Source: Oxyruncus cristatus (lineage: Eukaryota; Chordata; Aves; Passeriformes; Cotingidae). From it: a stretch of DNA of 64,000 nt. The stretch is from contig VXAY01002872.1 of assembly GCA_013399855.1 (NCBI GenBank), positions 186,001-250,000 of the forward strand. Direction: 5' to 3'. A program made the position numbers and the translations under genes. Below, piece after piece: positions 50,979-63,104 of the stretch; positions within the stretch are counted from its first letter, which is position 1, and the number at the start of each line of letters is the position of its first letter. The notes under the pieces are model-generated. The model saw only the letters and a program-made list of their open reading frames with translations. It was not told the DNA's origin and made no database searches.

Positions 50979-51905
50979 TGGTTTCCACCAGCTTGGGGCA
51001 GGTGAGGAAGGTACTTCCTCCTCTCTAATTTAGGGGCTCACTCTCTCCCTCTGCGTAAAACCACTGTCCCTCGTATTTTCTCCTTCTCTTCCTTGTCTTA
51101 CCTGACTGTTGGCATAGTTACATTTATGTAATAACCTTCCCTGCATCGCTGCTGTGTTAGCAGTATGAGACAGAGGGAAGAGGCAGACCCTTGCTCTGCA
51201 AAGCGCAATGCTGCCTGTTCCTACCTGCTCCTGGGAGGATGCATCTGGACAGTGATACAGTGGCCTGGCAATCTCCTCCTTTTTGCTTTGCGTTCCCTGG
51301 GTTTTGCAACAGACTTTTGATGAAAGTGCTTATACAGCCCCTCTAGGCCACCTGATGGATTTTTCCCTCCCACCTCCTCAATTGTAATGTTTCTTCATGA
51401 TCCTCCAAAGGCCCTTGCTGTGATGGCATCATTTAACTGGGACATCACCACGGCTTTTTCAATGTACAAAACCAGGTGATTGACACGAGGTGGGAACCAG
51501 TGAGGCAGGTAATACACCAGCTCTTCTGAACCCTGCTCAGCCCTGCCTGAGGAAAATAATCCCTCAGCTGTGTCAGACAGGGTGGAGACAGATGAAGCAT
51601 GCATGGGTGAGCCTCTAAAGGGACAGACAGACAAGGAACAGCTAGGGTGGGAGTAAAGTGCGGCAGCTGTATTTACTCTGGCTTGCTCTCAGTACTAGTT
51701 TTATGACTTGAAATTACAGGGCAATACTGCTGTGAGGAAGAAATGTCTGAAAAGCAAAGCAAGGCTCTTTTCAAAAACAGATAACAGCAGGGGATATTCA
51801 TTGCTCTGTGCCTCTGTGTTTGCTCTGAAGATAAATTAGATATGCTGAACCTCTTAGACGGAGGGACACAGCTGCATTTTTAATAATAATTTCACACAAA
51901 GATAC

Positions 51906-51950
51906 ACACTTATATATTATAAATATATATATATGTGCGTATATATAAAC
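51906..51950. repeat. AT-rich alternating repeat
   Basis: TATATATTAT and ATATATATATAT units, with one GTGCGT interruption, make a short AT microsatellite able to form cruciforms. Confidence 0.8.
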
Positions 51951-52016
51951 ATGCATTGAAATCTTTGCTTCTCAAGAGCATTCCCACTGCAGAGTGACAG
52001 TGATATAGAAAGGCAT

Positions 52017-52571
52017 GTGAGGGCTCAAGGGCAAAATTCTCTGCAATTAAGCTGTGCTAACAGTGCTGTCACCTCTCCTTTCCTCCAGCTTCGCCATTAT
52101 GTTTTTATAGCTTTTCTGTTTCAGAAGTCGTTCATGGTTGTACCTCCTGGTGAAGAAAGACTCTGGGTAGATCTGACAAGTTCTGCTCTTAGGGAGGAGA
52201 CTGCAGGGCGTCTCACTGGAATAAGATCTCTCCTCTCCCCAGGAAACTACTCCTGGGATATCATTATATACTGGCATTTTGGTATACTACTACATTCTTA
52301 CCATACTTACAAACATGCGTCTGGAATGGCTGTGTCCCTGTTCCCCCTGGAAGCGCCTGTGCCCAGCCTCTTCTGTGTGTGCCTCTTCTGCAATCTGCAC
52401 TCTGGCCCAGGGCACTTTGCTGTGTTTTGCTGCCTGCTAAAACTTGACCTGATAAGGTACTTAGGTTGCAAAATCGCATGGATTGAGGCAGCACAGACCA
52501 GCTGGAAGAGGACAGCATTGCATCCACCTACAAGACTTACATGGACCGCTCTTTGGGAAGACTGGGAGTGA
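52017..52571 (+). other. Longest open frame outside mobile elements, probably chance
   Basis: The frame is open for 184 codons from an ATG. The translation has hydrophobic stretches and several Cys but no signal peptide, repeat or motif I recognise. Three overlapping minus-strand frames of 60-99 codons show that stops are simply scarce here. No splice or promoter context supports it. I do not call it a gene. Confidence 0.12.
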
Positions 52572-54446
52572 AATGTGTGCAAAGCAAAGAAGGGGACTGC
52601 AGGCAAACTTCTTAGGAGGTTTCCAAACTACCATGTTTAAAACCATGTATTTCAGAAGTTAAAAAGGCAGGGACCTTTCAAATATTTAAGGAAATATTTT
52701 GTCCAAAAAACCTGCTACATGTTTTGCTCCACGTGATAAAATACTGTCTTTCTTAGCATTTTTGAATCCATATTTGTGGAAAAAATGATAATTTTCTGAA
52801 TAAATCTTCTATCTGCATTTTCTCAGATGTGGTATAGGAATGTAAGCCCAAATATAAACTGGTCTAAATTTTTAGGTATTTATCCGATGGTCTTTCAAAG
52901 ATCCTACTGAACGCTCTGCAGATTGAACTGTATACTGCTGTCCCTATTACAAGCATCTTCTCAAGAAATTGAAATATTGAAACTATGTCAGAACTCGTAT
53001 TAATTTCAGTGGAAAAGACCTGAACGAATACTCTCTCAGTCAACCAGCTCCTTTTTGAGATTTACTTTTTGACAGTCTTGTCCATCAAGCAAAGCCTCTG
53101 GAGGTTTCTGAAAACCTCTCTCCGCTGGGTGCCATTCTGTCATCGTTCTGATTTTGCAGGCAGAAAGCTGAGACAGACCAGACAGGTGGACTGACCTCCC
53201 TAAAGCTATCTAGTAGGCAGTGGCAGGTTTGGGACTCATCTCTCACATGTTGCCATACAAACTTCTGTATTTTCATTCAAGATCCCATAAAAAGGGCTGA
53301 TGAAATCATGACCCATATTACTAAATCTTGGTGTCCTCTGTTGGACATAATTGTTCTTTGGAAAGTGGTATGGATGATGGAATCTTGGTAAGGGAACAGA
53401 ATAGAGGCAATTAAAAGAAACAAAAGCAAAAGAAAATCAAGAATGTAAATAATTCTGAACCAGTGCTTGGGGAAGGAAGAGCTTAAGGCAAAACTTAAGA
53501 AGAATACCTTGTCTTCCTCCTTAATTTACTAAAAGAGAGTGGGTGTTACACAAAGAGCAAGTTCAGTGAAGTTGGGTTTTTTTTTGGTATGTATTGTTGT
53601 GTTGAAAGAGTCTGCTGCAATCCTAGAGTTTTACAAGAAGGCTCAGTCTCAGCACGAGCCATCTCCTCATATTAAATTGTAAGATTGTCTCCCCAGGAGC
53701 CTGGGCAGAACTGGGTAGGATGGTGTGCTTAAGACAAGCATGAAATGGGACAGCTTGCAGCTTTACATGGATTTCTCTTCTTATGAGAAGCAATTTCATT
53801 TTGGAACAAAGAATGTCAAGAGGAAAATGAGCACAAAAAACAAACTCTGTGTCAAAGTTAAGCACTCACTAAAGTCAGTTACTCTCAAACTGCAACAGTC
53901 CTTATACTCTTCTAACTTGTTTTAACTCACTGATTTTTTACTGATTTTGTTGTCATTAATTCTGATTTATAGCATTAACTGTACAGGGAGTGGTGTTATC
54001 TGTAGTATCATGCTGCTCACTGAATTTGCACCCATAATTGTGCTTTTAGAAGCAAGTTAGAGTTTCCTGTTGGAACCACAGCAAGATGTATTTAAGAGAT
54101 AGCAATTGCACATCCCAACACAATTTATACCATTGAGAAGTCAATCAGCTTAGAAAAAAAACTGGAGAAGATCTGTATCTCTTTTCATCCCTCACAACTC
54201 CCAGAGACAATTTTTAAGGTTCCAGCCAATGCTGAGATCTTGATTATTCTTTGTCTTTTCACATACCAAAATTCCTCACTTTTGTTCAGCTGAAACATGG
54301 TGCCCTGGAGCCTGATATTCTACCTGCCTTACAGAAATGCAGTGAACCTAACCTTACCTGTTTTCTAGGTAAAATCCTCACTAGTTCCAGTAGAATTCAG
54401 GAACAGAGTAGAAGCAGATGAGGCAGAAAGAAATGTGAGTTGGAGA

Positions 54447-54470
54447 TGTGTGTGTGTGTGTGTGTGTGTG
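54447..54470 (+). repeat. (TG)12 dinucleotide microsatellite
   Basis: A perfect run of twelve TG units followed by TATAAG. It is a simple repeat, possibly polymorphic. Confidence 0.9.
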
Positions 54471-57284
54471 TATAAGCCATCATACAGCATGGGAGTTTAT
54501 TCTCTGATAGCTGATGCTTATAGAGGGGCAGGAGCAGAGGGTGCCCCAGTTTCCCTTACATCATCTGATAAATCTGGTCTGGAAAGGCGGTTTGAGAGAA
54601 TCTGAAATGAAGCTGACTTCCCTAAACCTTAAACCACAGTGTTGTTGCTGGGGAAAAACACCCCAAAACTTTTCCTGCTACTTTGATGATTTTCTTGAGG
54701 TGTCTTTTTGCTGGAGACAAATTTAAACAGTGAATATTATGTGCTATCTTTCTTCCATTTCTTCTGTTATCATTCTTCTTTCCTAGAATTGCCCATCACT
54801 GGGCACCATTTACTATCTAGAAAAGTGTAAATGCTTAAAACTTTTGCTGAGTCTAGTCTTTAAAGACATTCTAGTCTGAAAATATTTCAGGGAAATCAAA
54901 GAAATTTCTAACTCATTTTGTAGAATAAAATTCTTTTCAATTTATTTAGTCTGGAGAAATTTGCAATGCGTGTCACAGACAGCTTTGCGCTAAGTCCAAA
55001 TGGTGTTGAGCTGCACCAGCAAAAATCTCAAAAAAGTCAGCTCACAGTTATTTCTGAAGACAGAGAGACAGTTCATAGATGAGGATAGCTCTCCCAAAGA
55101 TTACAGGTACTGAAATATCATTACATAATCCCTATAGCCTAAGAGTTTGACATTTTCCAGAGGAGAATTTTTTTTTTTTTTTCAGGTTTTCTGTCTGGTA
55201 GTGCGTTAACATTCAGTGTGTGACTTACGTGTCCAGGACAATTTTTATCTTGTGTGACTCTGTAGAGATTGGGAGATCCTAAGTAGACAGGGTCTAGCAA
55301 AGGAATGCACTTGTTTCTAGGAAGATTCTGATTCCTTTTCATCTACCAGGAAGATCAGCCCCTGCTTGTGTGACAAGAGTTGTCTAAAACAATAAGGCAC
55401 CTCTCTGTCCATCTCTGCTCACCCCAGGGCATGCAAGGTTGGAAAATGTCTGTGTGCACAGCCTGACTTTAGCCCACAGTCATGACAATGGTTGGAGGTG
55501 TCAGGCAGCCATGTACAAGCCTCCTCAGCTCCTGCAGTTGCAAACTGTGTTTCAGATTAAACAAGCTGTGCTGTGTATGTGGCCTATGGCTCAATACAAG
55601 CCAGGAACTTATGCTCTTTTACTGTCCTTACTATTTGAAAGAAACCCGATGATTAGCCAATCCTTTTTTTGATGTTCACTTGTGGGACACATATCAGCTC
55701 ACAACAGGGACCTTCTGCATGTGCTTTTATCCCTTGGCTGATGCTCCAGGGATTCTGATCTGAATCTGTCTACATATAAAAGCAGGAAGGGAAGAGAGAG
55801 AGAGAGTCCCTAGCTCCCATCACAGATGGCTGATAATTAGTGTACTGCTTCCATCTCCTTAAAAACACAGCAAAGATGGTTTTCTAGTGACAATGTGATG
55901 ACTTCAAGCTGTTTTGCATCTCAGTAATGCTCTTGGAAAAACATGGAAAGAATCTCTGTCTCTGAACAAAAATAAACACTTGAAAGTTTATTTTTACTTA
56001 TTTACACTGGGTCAAATATTAAATGTCCTTCAAATTTGTTGGGAATTAAATAAGACATTCTGTCTGAGTGGTACCTGCAGACTTATGGAAGTGGAGATAT
56101 ATTGGGAATAACTTCTGAAACCTTTCAGACATGAACTTCATAATAGATCTTAAAAGAAAATTTATGTTAAATCAAAAGGCGTAGATGGCTGAACCATCAC
56201 CCCACTTCAGTTTCTGGTTTAACCATCTGGTCTTAACACAAGTCTCTGCTCTCAGTCAGGAACCATGTTTTTACTGTGGTGTCTCCTTGTTCAGCTGACT
56301 CAGCCCCATGGCTCCAGGTGTGCAAGGTCTGTCCCACAACAACCCTCGTGAGTACAGCACTGCTACTCATAGGCAATGCACAGTGTGCAAGCTTCTAATG
56401 AATGAACTGTTACCAGTTCTCAAATATCTTTTCCTTTTCCCCTCAAAAAACTTCCCAGACAAACGAAAATTCCCAGACACCCTATGATTTACAAACTTTT
56501 GTTGATAACACTGAATTTTTCAGAGAGGCAGGACATAGGACTCTACTCCATGGAGCTCTGTTTTCCTTTGCAAGGCAAACCTCGATCATCTCCTCCAGCC
56601 ACCTCTTCTTTTCATCATCTCTCCCCATGTCAGAAATGTCATCTCATATTAATTTTTCTGGCTCGCATTCTCGATTATGTTTCTGCTCAAGAGAGACAGC
56701 AACCTTCTATCACCAATAGCTCTGATGAACGGTGAGGCTAAGTCCATACCCTGTAGCACGTCTATAGCAGTTTTGGACTTTTACCTTAAGCCAGCATCTC
56801 TCTTTCTTGTGAATTATTCCTATTCCTCACTGATTGCTGCAGTTCAATTGCCAAAATGAAAATGCTCTAAACAGAGTCTTCAGTATGCTCCAGAATCATC
56901 CAGATTCTACTGCAACTCCAAGTAAAATCTCAATTTTGCGAGGAAACCTCAATTTTAGTTGAGTGTCTGTGGGACAAATTCTTACTTCACACCTATTGGG
57001 AGAGTGAGATTAAAAGCTGGTGGCCTGTTTGCCCTCAGTGAAGATGAGGTGAAAAATAGTCAGACTATGCTTTTTCTGGGATCTGTGCATGAAGCTTGCA
57101 ATCTCAGTAATGCTGTGCAGACAACACAAAATAAAGTTTGACTGCATCTGGAGCAGCCCTGGATCTGACACTGCTCCTGAAAGACCACCTGTGTGCCTTT
57201 GTCCTATGTCTCTGGGTTTAATGCATTTCCTCAGCAATCTAAAAAGGCCTGTACTGAGGGTCAAGCAATGTGCTTCGACCCTGT

Positions 57285-57874
57285 TGTTGTGGCTTAAGCC
57301 CAGGTGGAAAATCAAGCAACACGCAGCTACTTGCTCAACCCCTCTCTCTCCTCCCCCGTCCCAGTGCAAGGGGAGGAGAATAAAATGTAAAACTTGTAGG
57401 TTGAGATAAGAACAGTTGAATAATTGAAAACAAAGTAAAATACCATAATGATGGTAAACAATTATAATTAATAATAATAATTATAACAATGGTAATAATG
57501 GGAAAGGACAAAACCCCAAAAAGTGATGCTCAGTGCAATTCCTCATCAATCACAGACACCCCTTCGGCCCTTCCTTAAGGGTGACTCCCCTCAGTTTATA
57601 TACTGGGCATGGTGTTCTACAGTGTGGAATATCTCTTTGGTCATTTTGCAACACCTGTCCTGGCTAAGGTCTCTCTCAGTCTCTTTTGTGTACCTCCTCA
57701 CTGGCAGAGCATGAGACACAAAAAAGAAAAAAAAGAGTCCTTGACTCAGGCTAAACACTACTTAGGAAAATAACAAAGAGTGTGTTACAACACCACTCTC
57801 ATTTCTAATCGGAAACACAGCACTGTACCAGCTACTGAGAATAAATTAACTCTATCCCAGATGAATCCAATACA
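57285..57874 (-). mobile_element. Solo LTR of an avian ERVL-type endogenous retrovirus
   Basis: Read on the minus strand, the unit starts TGTATTGG, then GGGATAGAGTTAATTTATTC and AGTAGCTGGTACAGTGCTGT, and ends with a GGCTTAAGCCACAACA-like terminus. These are the marks of a common avian class III LTR. A TATA box (AGTATATAAACTG) lies at about 57595-57607. The AT-rich ATTATTATT stretch and TTCTTATCTCAACC follow in the expected order. The flanks read CCTGT on the left and CCTAT on the right, a 5-bp target duplication with one change. The length is 590 bp. No internal viral genes are attached, so recombination between two LTRs left this copy. Confidence 0.88.
57595..57607 (-). promoter_or_regulatory. 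TATA box of the solo LTR
   Basis: Read on the minus strand as AGTATATAAACTG, about 270 bp into the LTR from its 5' end. This is the promoter of the former provirus. It could give transcription leftward from the minus strand, but activity is unknown. Confidence 0.6.
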
Positions 57875-59029
57875 CCTATACACACACACTGAGGAGGGCT
57901 GAGATATGATTGGTTTTTCCAGATGGAAGAACTATTGCCACACCAATTTCCTGCAGTGCTTTCTTCCTTTCAGCTTTTTATAATTTCTGACAAGTGCGAT
58001 TAACGTCAATTCAAACCCTCCTTTTTATTGACTTAACATTGTTCTATAGTGCCTCTAACTCATTCTGGTCTCATTTTTAAAGCCTTCCATGAATGCAATG
58101 TATTGTTAACTAAGGAGTACAGTCAGTGTCATCAGTGTTTAGAGCTGAAAGTCTCTACAGTTTAGAGAGAAGGTAGTGGTTCCCCAGACTCTACACATTA
58201 TGATGCTTCCATGCACTTATGCTGATTTACATCAACTTAGTGAGCAGAAACAAAGTACAGGTTTTTTCTCCTCTGGAGAAGTACAGAAATGGCTGTGAAA
58301 AGTGAAAAAAATTTTCTCCCAGTGCACCTATGTAACAGTTTGCTGATAGTCTCAAAACCTTTTTTTTTCTTCCTCATTTATGCATCTAAAATCACACTGT
58401 TCTTATTTTGGTTGCTAATGTGTCTGCCCATCTTTTGGTAAATCACCATGTGGGGAAAATATACATGTGTGAGAAAAAGTCTGCTAAGCTAAGCTAAATT
58501 CACTGGATGCTGCCAAAACACAAAACAAACAACAAAAGCAGTGCTTGGAGAAGGTTTTGAGAGACAAATCTGTAGTGTCCAGATTTTTGGAAAAGGCAAT
58601 GAGGCAGTGGGATGAACAGTGAGAGAACTATGGAAGAAGATTCTTTCTTAGTGTAGGTATACATGGTTGTTGCTTTCTGAGACCAATCAGTGTTTAGAAA
58701 ACTTTGTCCAGCTGGTGAAATGACCATGTAGCTCCAAGGTGGCACTGTTCTGGAAACCTGAATGTGCTGGTTCAGATCACAGCCAATGTGTGCAGCAAAC
58801 ACTGATCTTGTTGGATTTAAGAAGACCCTTTCCTTGTTTGAACTCCTTTGGGTTTTGATTTAAGCAGATGACAAAAAAGTGCCAGCCCGAAAGTTTTTGA
58901 TTTCTTTTATTTATTGTTTTAGTTGGTCATTTTGTATTTGGTCATACTGGCAAATAAATGGAGGGAAATAACTACTTACATACACATTTTGAGCAAGGGT
59001 GATTAGCAGACGACATGAAAGTGAGATTT
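57875..59029. other. Unique DNA between two LTR units
   Basis: No gene or repeat is recognised apart from a TAAGC-type triplication near 58485-58495 and the loose relative of the 45-46 kb repeat near 58333. Confidence 0.5.
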
Positions 59030-59950
59030 GTTCGATCAGTGCAGCTTGGATACAGACAAAGGGAGTGTTCACCAACATGGCCATGACATACCCCAGCTGT
59101 TTGCCTATGAACCATGTAAGGCCCTATATCTGTGCTTAATTAGACGCTGCTATTGTTGGTCTATGTTTAGCCCGGCCACCTGTGGCTTGTACTTTTCCTG
59201 CCAAGATATGGGAAAACAAGGCCTGATAAACAGAAACTTCGTCCTTGAAGGCAGCACTTTGTCTAAACTAAAATTAGTTGGTCTCTCACTATTGGCTGAT
59301 GGCCCTTCAGGGGCATTTGAAGGAGAAAGTGAAGAGGAGGAGGATGAAGTAAGCCCCCAGACCCATTAAGGGAAGACCCTCCAAGGTGCATCACAGGGGT
59401 GCAGGGAAATTCCAATGTCCACACTCGTGCACAGAAGGGGCAGCACTGACATAACAGGGGAGGGACCGAGGGCCTCTGGCTGGGCGGTGTTGGACACACC
59501 TGCCCAGGCAGACATCACCGGCAAATTGGATAAAAAAGCAGGTGGCTCGTGCTTGGGGGGCTCACACTTCACACGAAGGACCACGTTGCCTTTTGCGGGG
59601 ACTCCTGCGATGTGTGGGCCGGACCCCCGAGGATGCAGCTGCTATGGAGAATCCTTGGCATTCGGAGTTGGTAAGATAACATTGTAAGTTATCTCTGTGT
59701 GGTGTGGGGTTCTACTGAGGGCTTATTTTCCTTTCTCTTTTCTGTCCACCGTTTTCTTGTTTTGTTGGCCACCTCTTTGTAATAAATATTGTTTTTTTGA
59801 GCTTTCAACGGTGTTTTGGTTTCAATTTCGGCATCCCTTCAAACGCTCCCTGGAACAGTCTCCTTCTGAGCATTTTTGTTATTACCAACTTGCACTTATT
59901 ACTTTGGAAAGGAACTGGAGAGACTGAAGAAAATCACAACATTAGAGTAA
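59030..59950 (+). mobile_element. LTR-like unit, probable solo LTR, family unassigned
   Basis: The unit has LTR architecture on the plus strand. A TATA-like GATAAAAAA lies at 59529-59537 after a 500-bp U3-like part. A polyadenylation signal AATAAA lies at 59781-59786, followed by a GT/T-rich segment and the block GGTTTCAATTTCGGCATCCC, which I associate with avian retroviral U5 ends. The section 59430-59650 is GC-rich with several CpGs, as in young LTRs. The exact ends are not fixed: the left edge is near 59030-59066 and the right edge near 59860-59950. An ATTAG at both sides may be chance. Confidence 0.6.
59781..59786 (+). terminator. Polyadenylation signal in the LTR-like unit
   Basis: AATAAA is followed by TATTG and a T7 run, the usual downstream U-rich context for cleavage. 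It would mark the R/U5 part of the LTR. Confidence 0.55.
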
Positions 59951-62900
59951 AAATAAGAAGCTCTTACACTGTCCATTTCCATCTCCAAGTTTATGAATCT
60001 GTCTGTTTCTGAGGACACCCTATATGCTTTGTGATTCAACATTCTGAAGCTCCCCTTCTCTATACATTCCAGTACAGATCATTTCAAGTAGGTCCCAACA
60101 CTTTTTATTGCACAGCTTTGCCACTCAGGTATAGCTTTAGATCCTTGTTTTAATGCAGCTATTGGAAGGCAGCTGCCTCACCTGCCAGAACGAGCCTCTG
60201 CAGAGTGAGCGCTCCATCAGCTGTAGCAGGTGGAATTGGCATGACCTGAGCTGTTTTCGAGGTAACAGAGTAGGTTTCTTGTCTTGTAGTGCCAGATTGG
60301 AAGGCTTCAATGCCTTTCCATCTCCCTGACATGCTCCTCAAGGTCTCTCCAAGCCCCTGTGCCACCAGCAAATAAAGCCTGCAGCTGCAGTGCAGCTCTG
60401 CAGTCAGACCTCTCAGCGGCATTACCCCACCATTAAGACCTCTGCAGTGTATTTGAATTTTTCTTCTGTAATGAAAGGAAAGAGTCACCTTTAGCTGACT
60501 TGAAAGCAGTAGATGAAAACTGGCTCAGTTTTTCAAAACCTATAATTGTGACATTCTGCATGGAAAGCTCCACTTGCAAAGATGAATGTTTCATTAATTT
60601 TTAAGGATCTGAAAGTGTGCTGGAACATTAACTAGAGCATTTGCTGCCTAACCAATGCACTAATACCATGTAACAGTCATATTATTTTATTCTGTTAAAA
60701 TAGTCATCAAAAAGCTAGCTAAACTTAAAATGGTGAAACATCAAATTGCAGTTTTATTTTTATGAGTGATTACTTTGAAGATAAAACTACTTTTCTCAGT
60801 GAAAAATTACTATGAACTCTCCCTCAAAAAACCTTGAATAATGTAAATCTCAATCTAAAATGCTGCCTGAGAGAGATGGGGTAAATTCTATTATTCATAA
60901 AGAGCATTCTAGCTCTGGAAACTAATTATCTCTAAGCCTCATTTTTCTCTATTACTACTCAATACCCTGTTAGCAGACAAACAACACCTGGTGGCTATAT
61001 CTGACCATTATATTAATGCAGTGATGGTTCCTCTCTTCCTTTAAAACAAGTTCCTCATATAATATTGGAAATAACAAGAGGGAAGAGAACTGATTGTCTT
61101 CTCCCTTACTTGAGGTCTTCTGTAGTCACCCATGTTAGGCCAAAAAAACCCATTAAACTGTCTGATCCAAGGGAAATGATTATATAAACTTGCAGCAGTG
61201 AAAAATGAACAGTGTTTGTAAAGTTGTCTGGGAGCTGAGTATCTTCCAAAGTTTGCTGAGCATATCTGGTTTCACTAACAATGATTTTCCTGAACTTTGA
61301 CTGTGGTTTTCAGATTTTGAGTTAATGTGTATCCTCCCATGGCCCAACATAAGCAATCTGAATGCATGTACCCAAACAGAGGGAGAGGCAAAGGCACTTG
61401 GCAAATAGATTAATGCCAAAAGAGTCCAGAATGCAAATGGTTGGTAATAAATTCAGGAGAAAAGGTCAGGGCAGACTGTGAACTTTTTACTTGGGAAAAT
61501 TCTCTTTTAAAACAAAGCTTGCATTTCTTTGACTTTGGTATTCAATTTTTCTCCTAAAGTCCTAAAAATGGAGAACCACGCATGATTTCCATAAGGACAC
61601 TTAGAGTAGGGTGGAAATAGCACATTTCTAAAATGTGTATTTTATATGCTGAATGCCAGTGCATAAAGCACTTCGGGTTCATGTTACACTCTTGCAACCT
61701 GGGTGATGCCAAGACCAACTTAACTGTTAACTCATTCTGTTCAGTGTAGGGATCCCAAGAATATGAAAGTAAGCATTAGAAAAAAATGAACCAAAACAAC
61801 AAAGCAAAGCAAAACATCACAGAAGTGATGCCTTTCATCTCCAGGTTTGAAGAATCCAGGTGGGACACACTGCACGTTGTAATCACCGTGTGAAACCTAG
61901 AAATATCTCTGGGAAAGACCAGACGAAGAATGTGGTTTGCATGTGCCAAAGTACAGTGTCTAGGTGTTGTGCTGAAACTAATTAAAAAATGTTTTGTAAA
62001 TCGGGAAAGACCACAAAATTGACACCATCTAATCTGTCATCCCAGGGAATTTGTTTTCAAGCAATCTGCAGCATCCTTAACACTGTGTAAAACATGTTCT
62101 GGCAGATGTCATGTTCCCTTAATACACTCACTTTAATTAATTGTGCCATTATATGTAAGCCTCTTTTGTAGTTATTAGCAGGTAAGAAACAATAATTATT
62201 AGACCTTCATTAGTATAGACTTTTAATTCTGTTTATCCTTTCTGCAACGACAAGAATCCAGCCTGTTTAGGAGCAGAGAGTACAGCTGCACTGCAGGAAG
62301 AAATGGAATACGCTTACAAAAGGTATAATATGGCTTCATCCAAATCGACCTGTATTTTCCTGCCTTCCTGTTACTTTCTGCATTTTAAATACATGTCATC
62401 CCTTTTCCAGAAGAACATTCTGGTGGTATTCTGAAATCCTCTCTTATTGAAATATAAGCCTTGGAAGAAATCTTTGTTGTTGAAACATATTTTCTGGTTG
62501 GCTTACGATATTTTAAATTTTTCTGACCTCTAGTATGAGCATTGCAAATTCTCCAAAATAGATTCTGCCACCGAAAAGTTGCTAAGCAACTAATCCCTTC
62601 TGATCTATTGTAGTTCAAATAAATGAAAGAGACAGATAAAAGAGAGTTTATAAACCTAATGAGTTGTGAAAACAAACAAACCTAAAACCATAAACAGCTA
62701 TACATATAATGTATTATATCACAAAATAAATAATTCTGCAGGAAAGGGAAAAGCCCACAAGAAGTACATGAACACATTTTAAGCAAAAGCAAAAAAGGGT
62801 CAGCATTGACACTTCACAGGTCCAGACTGGTTGTCACCGCAGTCTGCTCTTTGACACCCTTAATGGTTACTCGTTCTTTCTGCTGGGTAATTTTCTTTGC

Positions 62901-62966
62901 ATGATATAAAAAGTAATATTTAGGTAGTTAAAAAGAGCTTTTACTAATTTTTCAGAAGAGATGTAA
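59951..62966. other. Unique non-coding DNA
   Basis: No gene or transposon is recognised. One 109-codon minus frame (60159-60488) lies in a slightly GC-richer patch and matches nothing I know. The rest is AT-rich. Confidence 0.5.
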
Positions 62967-62994
62967 TTTTTTTTTTCTTTTTTTTTTTTTTTTT
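62967..62994 (+). repeat. Poly-T run with one C
   Basis: T10, C, then T17. It lies about 50 bp before the last assembly gap. Confidence 0.85.
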
Positions 62995-63015
62995 AAAGAT
63001 TTAGCTCCATTTTTA

Positions 63016-63045
63016 GGGGAAAGCTGCTCTGGACTTCCCCGCATT
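63016..63045 (+). repeat. 30-bp sequence, copy before the gap
   Basis: This 30-bp sequence, starting GGGGAAAGCTGCTCTGGAC, ends exactly at the gap. It recurs directly after the gap at 63075-63104 with one difference (CCCC against CCAC). Confidence 0.9.
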
Positions 63046-63074
63046 NNNNNNNNNNNNNNNNNNNNNNNNNNNNN
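63046..63074. other. Assembly gap (29 N)
   Basis: Twenty-nine unknown bases lie between two near-identical 30-bp copies. It may be an artefact: two contigs that should overlap, joined with Ns. Confidence 0.95.
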
Positions 63075-63104
63075 GGGGAAAGCTGCTCTGGACTTCCACG
63101 CATT
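63075..63104 (+). repeat. 30-bp sequence, copy after the gap
   Basis: It repeats 63016-63045 with a single mismatch at position 24 of the unit. Either it is a contig-overlap artefact or a true tandem repeat with a 59-bp spacing. Confidence 0.9.

Larger units (their letters stand above)
49135..57284. other. Long unique non-coding stretch
   Basis: No gene is recognised in about 8 kb. The largest open frame of the window, 184 codons at 52017-52571 (plus), lies here; it has competing frames on the minus strand and no known domain. Open stretches on the minus strand at 50037-50264 and 50660-50978 are listed separately. A (TG)12 repeat is at 54447-54470 and an AT-rich repeat at 51906-51950. Confidence 0.5.

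Noticed and set aside
59004..59948. ATTAG at both sides of the 59-kb unit as a target-site duplication
   Set aside because: It would leave the unit without TG...CA ends, and a 5-bp match found by searching near loose borders is easily chance.
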